Of a stretch of DNA of 19,485 nucleotides, positions 14,366-19,485 are shown in pieces. The notes beneath the pieces are model-generated. The model saw only the letters and a program-made list of their open reading frames with translations, was not told where the DNA came from and did not search any database. Numbering within the stretch: position 1 is the stretch's first letter; every line of letters starts with the position of its first letter. Position numbers and translations under genes: made by a program. Origin of the DNA: JAVBKA01 sp031546715 (lineage in GTDB: Bacteria; Bacillota; Clostridia; Oscillospirales; UBA929); the NCBI GenBank assembly GCA_031546715.1, contig JAVBKA010000060.1, positions 1 through 19,485 on the forward strand, read 5' to 3'.

Positions 14366-14394
14366 AGTTTATCACAAAAAATGTTAATTTGCAA
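14366..14394 (-). promoter_or_regulatory. Candidate promoter of the GH18/LysM gene
   Basis: On the minus strand a TTGCAA -35 (14389-14394) and a TAAACT -10 (14366-14371) are separated by exactly 17 bases. The implied leader is about 75 nt. Each hexamer matches four of six consensus positions. Confidence 0.45.
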
Positions 14395-14464
14395 CACAAT
14401 CTTTTGGTAGTCTATACAACTCGAATGGTGTAGAAATATGTAACGTCGTGCAAAAAAAATGACA

Positions 14465-14504
14465 AATCCGCTCAGTTCCTCGTGGTTTAGGTACTGAGCG
14501 GATT
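14465..14504 (-). terminator. Rho-independent terminator of the PBP gene
   Basis: A perfect 12-bp stem (arms 14465-14476 and 14493-14504, 16-base loop) lies 36 bases after the PBP stop codon. On the minus strand it is followed by TTTGTCATTTTTTTTGC, a good U-tract. Confidence 0.8.
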
Positions 14505-14539
14505 ATTAGTTAGTGAATTAGTCTTTAAAGGATTCTCCC

Positions 14540-17122
14540 CTACGGAGCAACGGGCACAATTGGGCCGCTAGGCTCTGTTGAAGGTGTCGGCTCGATGGTG
14601 ACTGTGGGGTCGGTGGGTGAAGGGGGGATAGACGGGTCAACAGGAGTGGTCGTGTGGATTACCGGGCATATTTCGTTGGCTAAATGCGAGCCGTCCTTGT
14701 TGTTTGGCGCAACAGGGGCGTACCTACCCGCTCCGGCGTCAAGCCCGCTGTATGCGGCATAACCAGACTGCCGCCATGTGTACTGCTCATCGGCAATGAC
14801 GACGTTACCAATGGGCATAACCCTGTCAGTGTCACGTAGGAGCGCGACCTGCCTCAGCACCTCGGTAGGGCAGTCAGGTCTGGCGATATATCCTGTGGAA
14901 GTGTCATAGCTGACAAAAACATGCATGTTGCATTCATTTTTAGGAACATCCTCAGGGGCAAAGGTTCCTTTTGCAGTTCTGCTGACGGTATCAGTGCCGC
15001 GAAGCGCGCTGTGGCAGGCAGCGGTGGGCTTAAGACCACTGTCCAAGCAGTATTCAGCGGTGACAAGTCCTGCGGGCTGCTTAAAATCTATAACAGGCAA
15101 ATCCTCGTGAATAGGTTCCATAATTGCCTTCCAAAGTACAAGTCCGGGGTTTGAGGCGTATCCCACAAGGCTTCTAGGCTCGGAGTAACCAACCCAGCAA
15201 ACGCCCACATAGTACGGCGTAAATCCGCAGAACCAACGGTCGTAGTCACTGGAGGTTGTGCCGGTCTTACCTGCAACTGGCATATTGCCCCACTTAGCCT
15301 TGGAGCCTGTTCCTCCTGCGGAGGTGGCTTGCTTTAAGCACTGAATCATATAAAATGCAGAAAGCTCAGAAATGGCGATATTTCGTTTAGGTGTGTTTTC
15401 AAGAATTGTCTCATTGTCTAAGTCGGTGACACTGGTATACATTCTTGGCTTGATGTATATGCCCTCGTTGGGGAAAGCGCAATATCCCGCTGCCATTTCC
15501 AGAACTCTTGCGCCGTTTGTCAGCGCGCCAAGGGCGAGAGGAGCTAAATCAACGTCGTTTTGACCGTTTACGGTTTCAGTTAGAATTGTGGAAAGATGGA
15601 ACTTACTTGTAAGATATTCAGCGGAAAGCTGAGGGGTGATAGCCTGCATAACCCTTATGGCTACAGTGTTTTTTGACTTAGCCACAGCGTTGAGAATCGG
15701 CATTCTGCCGTCATAACCCACAGGGGCGTTCTTAGGCCAGCCGCGGGATTTGCCCTTATCAACTATTACACTGACGGGGGCATCTAAGAAGGAGCTTGCA
15801 GGAGTAATCAGCTTTTCTTCAAAGGCGACTGAGTATGTGGATAAGGGCTTAAGGGATGAACCGGGCTGACGTCTTGCATCGGTGGCGTAGTTAAACGGCT
15901 TGTTCAAAGTTTTTTTATCTCTCGAGCCTTCCATTGCAAGTACACTGCCTGAGTAAGGGTCCATCAGCACAAACGACGATTGCGGACGCTCAGGGTCGCC
16001 ACTTTTAGGCCATTTATCAGCGTTAAACCAGACTTCGTCCATTTTGTCTTGAAGCTTCATATCAAAGGTGGTATACACCTTCAAGCCTTGAGTAAACAGG
16101 TACTGCTCGGCAAAGGTGGCGTTGCTGTTCAGCTCCACTTGCAAATCGTCGATAATCTGCTTAATGCATTCCTCAACGTTCCATGAGTGAACCTTTGTTG
16201 CTCTTTCCTTGGTTTTGCGCTTGAAAACGAGCTTTTGAGCAACCGCAACATTATACTCAACGTCAGTTATAAGCTCTTGCTTATGCATTTCGGAGAGTAT
16301 GATTCTCTGACGGTCTTGATTGCGTTTAGGGTTGATATACGGGTCGAATATATAAGGATTGTTTGTAATTCCAACGAGGCTGGCGCATTCGGCAATAGTA
16401 AGCTCCCCTAGTTCTTTTCCAAAATATTCCTCGGCAGCGGTTTTAACTCCGTAGCAGCCCTCGCCTAAGTAGATTGTGTTTAAATAAGACTCCAAAATTG
16501 CTTCTTTTTCATAGATTTTCTCGAAAGCTAAAGCGGAGAATATCTCCTCAATTTTGCGCTGAACGGTTACGTCATCATTGCCTGTAAGGTTTTTCAGAAG
16601 CTGTTGGGTGATGGTCGAACCGCCGAAATTATCGCGCATTTGGAGAAACATGTTTGAAAGTGCGCCGATAGAACGCCGCCAGTCAACGCCCTCATGTGTC
16701 CAAAAACGCTTGTCCTCAATGGCGACAACCGCTTTTTTCATATATTCGGGTATTTCGTCATAGGTGGCAATTTGGCGATTTTCGCCGGCTGAAATAGAGT
16801 CTATTTCTACATACTCACCAGATTCGCCGTCCTTGGCGTAAAACAGCGTGCTTTGATCAAGGTCTAGGTTAATTAAGTCGGGCAAATCTCCGATTTCCAG
16901 CGTTTTTGACACGTACATCGAGCCGTAAACAGTGATTATTGCAAGAGACCCGATAATAACAACCAAAACAGTGGCTACCGCCTTCAGAGCAAAGCGAAGC
17001 GCATAACCTAAGTAATAGTTAGAACGCTTTAACCGTTGGCTGGCGTTGGGATTAATATAACGGGCTCGTATATTTTTAAAGATTTCTATAACGTCAGAGA
17101 AGAATTTTTTTATAGCATCCAT
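14540..17122 (-). CDS. Class A penicillin-binding protein (PBP1A-type transglycosylase/transpeptidase)
   Basis: This 860-residue enzyme polymerises lipid II into glycan strands and crosslinks the stem peptides outside the membrane. The layout is a basic cytoplasmic N-terminus (1-40) and one membrane anchor (~44-70). The GT51 domain (~90-300) has catalytic Glu136 in AIEDKRFWTHEG and the GGSTITQQLLKNL motif. The transpeptidase domain (~375-700) has the SxxK nucleophile Ser422 with Lys425, SKN at 483-485 and KTGT at 619-622. A Pro/Thr-rich tail closes the protein. Every active-site motif is intact. The start has AAAGGGGG seven bases upstream, and a strong promoter plus a folded leader precede it. 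It is a single-gene unit with its own terminator. Confidence 0.95.
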   Translation of the reverse strand: MDAIKKFFSDVIEIFKNIRARYINPNASQRLKRSNYYLGYALRFALKAVATVLVVIIGSLAIITVYGSMYVSKTLEIGDLPDLINLDLDQSTLFYAKDGESGEYVEIDSISAGENRQIATYDEIPEYMKKAVVAIEDKRFWTHEGVDWRRSIGALSNMFLQMRDNFGGSTITQQLLKNLTGNDDVTVQRKIEEIFSALAFEKIYEKEAILESYLNTIYLGEGCYGVKTAAEEYFGKELGELTIAECASLVGITNNPYIFDPYINPKRNQDRQRIILSEMHKQELITDVEYNVAVAQKLVFKRKTKERATKVHSWNVEECIKQIIDDLQVELNSNATFAEQYLFTQGLKVYTTFDMKLQDKMDEVWFNADKWPKSGDPERPQSSFVLMDPYSGSVLAMEGSRDKKTLNKPFNYATDARRQPGSSLKPLSTYSVAFEEKLITPASSFLDAPVSVIVDKGKSRGWPKNAPVGYDGRMPILNAVAKSKNTVAIRVMQAITPQLSAEYLTSKFHLSTILTETVNGQNDVDLAPLALGALTNGARVLEMAAGYCAFPNEGIYIKPRMYTSVTDLDNETILENTPKRNIAISELSAFYMIQCLKQATSAGGTGSKAKWGNMPVAGKTGTTSSDYDRWFCGFTPYYVGVCWVGYSEPRSLVGYASNPGLVLWKAIMEPIHEDLPVIDFKQPAGLVTAEYCLDSGLKPTAACHSALRGTDTVSRTAKGTFAPEDVPKNECNMHVFVSYDTSTGYIARPDCPTEVLRQVALLRDTDRVMPIGNVVIADEQYTWRQSGYAAYSGLDAGAGRYAPVAPNNKDGSHLANEICPVIHTTTPVDPSIPPSPTDPTVTIEPTPSTEPSGPIVPVAP

Positions 17123-17148
17123 ATCAAGACCCCCTTTATTGTGGATGT

Positions 17149-17266
17149 AGCATTATCATGCTCCCTTAGCCCTGTCGTTCCGGCACCCAGCAATGCCTTG
17201 GAAGGCATTACTGTGCGCCTGCACATTTAGTGAAAATATGCAAGCATATTTTCACTACCGGGCTAA
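17149..17266 (-). promoter_or_regulatory. Structured 5' leader of the PBP gene (predicted four-way junction)
   Basis: On the minus-strand RNA, TTAGCCC (17266-17260) can pair with GGGCTAA (17172-17166), enclosing three consecutive hairpins. These are a perfect 14-bp stem with a two-base spacer (17228-17257), a 5-bp TGTGC/GCACA stem (17212-17225), and a 12-bp stem with one G-U pair (17188-17213). A fourth small hairpin, AGCAT/ATGCT, follows at 17149-17162, before the ribosome site. The predicted transcript start lies just upstream, so the element would occupy most of a leader of about 150 nt. I recognise no Rfam class. Confidence 0.5.
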
Positions 17267-17280
17267 TCCGCACTTACAAC

Positions 17281-17309
17281 ATTCTATCACATAAGGAACA
17301 TCTTGACAA
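17281..17309 (-). promoter_or_regulatory. Sigma-A promoter of the PBP gene
   Basis: TTGTCA (17304-17309) and TAGAAT (17281-17286) on the minus strand are spaced 17 bases apart, five of six consensus matches each. Its -35 overlaps the -35 of the divergent ruvX promoter. Confidence 0.7.
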
Positions 17310-17331
17310 GCAGTAACAAATCAGCAATAAT
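17303..17331 (+). promoter_or_regulatory. Candidate promoter of ruvX-galM
   Basis: A perfect TTGACA (17303-17308) is followed after 17 bases by AATAAT (17326-17331). The predicted transcript would start only about 15 bases before the ruvX start codon, leaving a very short leader containing the ribosome site. Confidence 0.55.
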
Positions 17332-17351
17332 GCAACTATGAGGTGATGTTT

Positions 17352-17786
17352 TTGCGAATTATGGCGATAGATTACGGTGATGTACGAACAGGTGTAGCGT
17401 TTTCAGACCCTAGTGGACAATTTATTGGAGATGTGCTCACAATTACAGAGCGCAACAAAAAGAAACTGACCGCTGCACTGCTCACGGAGATAACAGCCAG
17501 AGGCGTTTCCAAAATAGTTGTGGGTAACCCTATAAATATGAACGGGACGGCAGGGGAACGAAGCGACAAATCCAAGGCGTTTGCTGAGATGCTGACACAG
17601 CAGTCAGGACTTGAAGCCGACATGTGGGACGAGCGGCTCACCTCCGTGGACGCCCATCGGATTTTACACGAAGCGGGCAGACATGGCAAGGAAAACAAAA
17701 CTAGAGTTGATTCTGTAGCGGCGGCACTGATTTTGGAAGGGTATATTATGTACTTAAATAACAAAAACAAGGGAGAATCACTATGA
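17352..17786 (+). CDS. ruvX: RuvX/YqgF-family Holliday-junction resolvase-like nuclease
   Basis: The RNase H-fold YqgF family is linked to 16S rRNA 5'-end processing and, by fold, to Holliday junction resolution; it acts in the cytoplasm. The 144-residue product starts MRIMAIDYGDVRTGVA, the family's first acidic motif. The VVGNP strand is at the middle, the second acidic site is in WDERLTSVDAHR, and the last Asp is in KTRVDSVAAALILEGY. I place the start at TTG 17352 because GAGGTG (17340-17345) is six bases upstream and the protein then begins like its relatives. GTG 17343 would lie inside the ribosome site and ATG 17346 would directly abut it. The stop overlaps the galM start (ATGA), so the two are translationally coupled although functionally unrelated. 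Confidence 0.88.
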   Translation: MRIMAIDYGDVRTGVAFSDPSGQFIGDVLTITERNKKKLTAALLTEITARGVSKIVVGNPINMNGTAGERSDKSKAFAEMLTQQSGLEADMWDERLTSVDAHRILHEAGRHGKENKTRVDSVAAALILEGYIMYLNNKNKGESL

Positions 17787-18817
17787 AAAAGAGAGTTCTG
17801 TTCACATTACCCGACGATAGTGAGGTTTTCGCATATACCCTTACAAACAAAAACGGCATGACTGCCGAGCTTTCACAGTTCGGAGCGGCGATTGCGGGAA
17901 TTGACGTGGTAGTAAACGGAAAAAAACTCCATGTAACTAAGGAATGTCAAGGCAAGGACTGGCTAGATAATAAACCGTATTTTGGTGTAGTGGCTGGCAG
18001 AACCTGCAACCGCATCAAAAACGGAATCTTTAAGCTTAACGGCACAACATATCAACTGCCCATCAACAATGGCTACAATTCACTGCATGGCGGCAAAACA
18101 GGCTTTTCCCATATGCTATGGAACTGCGCCAATGTAAGCGAAAACAGCGTTGAGTTTACATTATCAAGCCCCGACGGCGACCAAGGTTACCCCGCAAAGC
18201 TTGATGTTCGAGCGGTTTACACCCTTGGGGACGATAATTCTCTAACTCTTGAACTGTATGCAGTTTCCGATGCGGACACTATCTGCAACCTGACAAATCA
18301 TGTCTATTTTAACCTGTCAGGTGGTGCGGAACAGCTTGTTCTTGACCAAGTGGCGACAATTATGGGCGAGAGTTACGTTGAAGTAGGCGAGGGACTAATA
18401 CCAAACGGAAACCTGCCCTCTGTTGACGGAACTCCCCTCGATTTCCGCAAGCCCACCCGAATTGGCGACAGAATTGACGAAAGTTTTGACGCACTAACCT
18501 TCGGCGGAGGGTATGACCTTTGCTATAAGATAAAAGACGCTGACGGCACAATGAAAACTGCCGCAGTCGTTGAATGCAAGTCCAGCGGCGTAACTCTTGA
18601 GGTCAGCACAAATCAGGTCGGTATTCAGTTTTACACTGGAAACACGTTAGGTGGAGAATATAAGGACTGCGAAGGCAAACCAATTGTGGACAGAGCCGCA
18701 TTCTGCTTAGAAGCGCAAGGACTTTCCGATGCAATAAATAATCCGAATTTTCCAAGCATCGTGCTGAAAAAGGGTGAGCAGTACTATAACAAGGCTGTGT
18801 ATAGGTTTATAGTTTAG
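17783..18817 (+). CDS. galM: Aldose 1-epimerase (galactose mutarotase)
   Basis: GalM interconverts the alpha and beta anomers of aldohexoses, chiefly galactose and glucose, so that kinases or isomerases can use them. The 344-residue product has the full family pattern: AGRTCNRI with substrate Arg73, NSLHGG with His102, and SSPDGDQGYP. The catalytic acid His173 lies in TNHVYFNL, Asp245 in GGGYDLCY, and the catalytic base Glu310 in CLEAQ, followed by INNPNFPSIVLKKGEQY. These correspond to His96, His170, Asp243 and Glu304 of the Lactococcus enzyme. No signal peptide is seen. The ATG overlaps the ruvX stop, with GGGAG just upstream. No other galactose (Leloir) gene is in view. Confidence 0.94.
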   Translation: MKKRVLFTLPDDSEVFAYTLTNKNGMTAELSQFGAAIAGIDVVVNGKKLHVTKECQGKDWLDNKPYFGVVAGRTCNRIKNGIFKLNGTTYQLPINNGYNSLHGGKTGFSHMLWNCANVSENSVEFTLSSPDGDQGYPAKLDVRAVYTLGDDNSLTLELYAVSDADTICNLTNHVYFNLSGGAEQLVLDQVATIMGESYVEVGEGLIPNGNLPSVDGTPLDFRKPTRIGDRIDESFDALTFGGGYDLCYKIKDADGTMKTAAVVECKSSGVTLEVSTNQVGIQFYTGNTLGGEYKDCEGKPIVDRAAFCLEAQGLSDAINNPNFPSIVLKKGEQYYNKAVYRFIV

Positions 18818-18825
18818 CGTAAAAT

Positions 18826-18856
18826 TAAGGTTGGGTACGTTTCGTACCCAACCTTA
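18826..18856. terminator. Hairpin terminator between galM and rpiB
   Basis: A perfect 14-bp inverted repeat (18826-18839 and 18843-18856, loop TTT) begins nine bases after the galM stop. The minus-strand side continues into ATTTTACG, the better U-tract. It probably serves both convergent genes. Confidence 0.75.
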
Positions 18857-18902
18857 GTTATAAATTCGACCAATGCAAGACCTGCTAGAAGTCAACAATA
18901 AC

Positions 18903-19346
18903 CTACTTCTGCCGCTTTTCAATCTCAGCAAATTTGGCAATGCGCTCAGCATGACGTCCGCCCTCGAATTTTGCATCGAGCCAGATGTCAACAATCATTT
19001 TTGCAAGCTCTGAGCCCACAACTCTTGCGCCGAGGCAAAGAATGTTGCTGTCGTTGTGCTGACGGGACAGCTTTGCGGAGTAGCAATCGCTGCAAACGCA
19101 AACACGAGTGCCGTTTACCTTGCCCGCGGCTATTGACATACCAATTCCGGTACCGCAAATTAAAATACCCTTCTCATGTGCTCCTGACACTACACTTAGT
19201 GCCAGCTTCTCGGCATACTCGGGGTATTCGGCACGTTCCTCGGAGTACGTACCCATATCCTCATATTCAAGCCCCTTTGCCTTAAGCAAGGAGATAATCT
19301 CACCTTTTAAATGCAGGGCAGTATGGTCACATGCAATCGCTATCAA
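18903..19346 (-). CDS. rpiB: Ribose-5-phosphate isomerase B
   Basis: RpiB interconverts ribose 5-phosphate and ribulose 5-phosphate in the non-oxidative pentose phosphate pathway; some relatives act on allose or galactose 6-phosphates. With the TTG start the 147-residue product begins MIAIACDH. It carries GILICGTGIGMSIAA with the proton-transfer Cys64 (Cys66 in E. coli RpiB) and then RQHNDSNILCLGARVVG with the substrate His/Asn. I prefer TTG 19346 because GAGGTG (19353-19358) lies six bases upstream. The longer GTG start at 19355 is part of that ribosome site. It follows an OmpA/MotB-type gene after 54 bases on the same strand. It may support the pentose genes at the other end of the window, though not as one operon. 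Confidence 0.93.
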   Translation of the reverse strand: MIAIACDHTALHLKGEIISLLKAKGLEYEDMGTYSEERAEYPEYAEKLALSVVSGAHEKGILICGTGIGMSIAAGKVNGTRVCVCSDCYSAKLSRQHNDSNILCLGARVVGSELAKMIVDIWLDAKFEGGRHAERIAKFAEIEKRQK

Positions 19347-19400
19347 AAACGACACCTCAGCTTTCCTAGAGATAAAATTGTTGGTAAAGGCTCAAAACTG

Positions 19401-19485
19401 CTATTGAACGGATTTTCTGATTAACACGATTTCGCAGCGTCTGTTTGCCTGTCTGCCTTCGGGAGTGCTGTTATCGCCGATAGGG
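19401..19485 (-). CDS. OmpA/MotB-type peptidoglycan-binding domain protein, C-terminal end only
   Basis: The last 27 codons of a gene that enters from the right edge. They read PIGDNSTPEGRQANRRCEI and on to VLIRKSVQ. This is the closing motif of the OmpA-like domain, where the Asn and Arg residues of NSTPEGRQANRR bind peptidoglycan. In Gram-positives such domains occur in MotB-like stator proteins and related envelope proteins. The N-terminal part is outside the window, so the exact family cannot be decided. Confidence 0.8.
   Translation of the reverse strand, partial: PIGDNSTPEGRQANRRCEIVLIRKSVQ

Noticed and set aside
17123..17342. tRNA or known riboswitch (ydaO, T-box, yybP, glutamine) in the PBP leader
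   Set aside because: No cloverleaf, T-box UGGN bulge or any class-specific conserved core I know is present; only the generic structure is reported.

Overview
The window looks like chromosome of an anaerobic, low-to-mid GC Gram-positive bacterium of the class Clostridia, possibly an Oscillospirales-type gut lineage. This placement is inferred from protein families and gene style; no rRNA or other taxonomic marker is present. Supporting signs are a desulfoferrodoxin (anaerobe oxidative-stress protein), strong AAGGAGG-type ribosome binding sites, a secreted GH18/LysM protein with a Gram-positive signal peptide, a class A penicillin-binding protein, and paired type-1 ABC exporters.

Layout from left to right. 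(1) The end of a desulfoferrodoxin gene converges, across a shared hairpin terminator, on a two-gene minus-strand operon: a FucI/AraA-fold sugar isomerase followed by an AraD-family L-ribulose-5-phosphate 4-epimerase. The epimerase lacks the usual C-terminal catalytic tyrosine. The operon leader holds two interleaved inverted repeats, one of which can cover the Shine-Dalgarno sequence. (2) An EamA/DMT permease runs divergently, followed by a heterodimeric ABC exporter (two half-transporters, one with a degenerate ATPase site). A 13-bp inverted repeat overlies the exporter's likely promoter. (3) About 500 bases without a credible gene hold a mosaic of small hairpins, a 22-bp palindrome and degenerate direct repeats. 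(4) A minus-strand operon encodes an ECF sigma factor, a small two-helix membrane protein, an ABC ATPase and two membrane permeases. Its order resembles the Bacillus subtilis sigY-yxlC...yxlF-yxlG operon. The last permease gene appears frameshifted at a G6 tract. (5) Two minus-strand cell-envelope genes follow: a secreted GH18 protein with four carbohydrate-binding modules and two LysM repeats, and a bifunctional PBP1A-type enzyme. The PBP gene has a strong promoter and a leader that folds on paper into a four-way junction. (6) Divergent from the PBP gene, ruvX and galM overlap as an operon. They converge on rpiB, which is preceded by the 3' end of an OmpA/MotB-type gene.

Functional themes are pentose and hexose handling (isomerase, AraD, GalM, RpiB), export or envelope stress (ABC pairs, ECF operon) and peptidoglycan/chitin-type glycan remodelling. 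The most interesting parts are the two structured leaders (before the isomerase and before the PBP gene), the operator-covered exporter promoter, the poly-G frameshift in the ECF operon, the altered AraD active site, and the intergenic hairpin mosaic. All functions are inferred from sequence motifs read by eye; no database search was possible.
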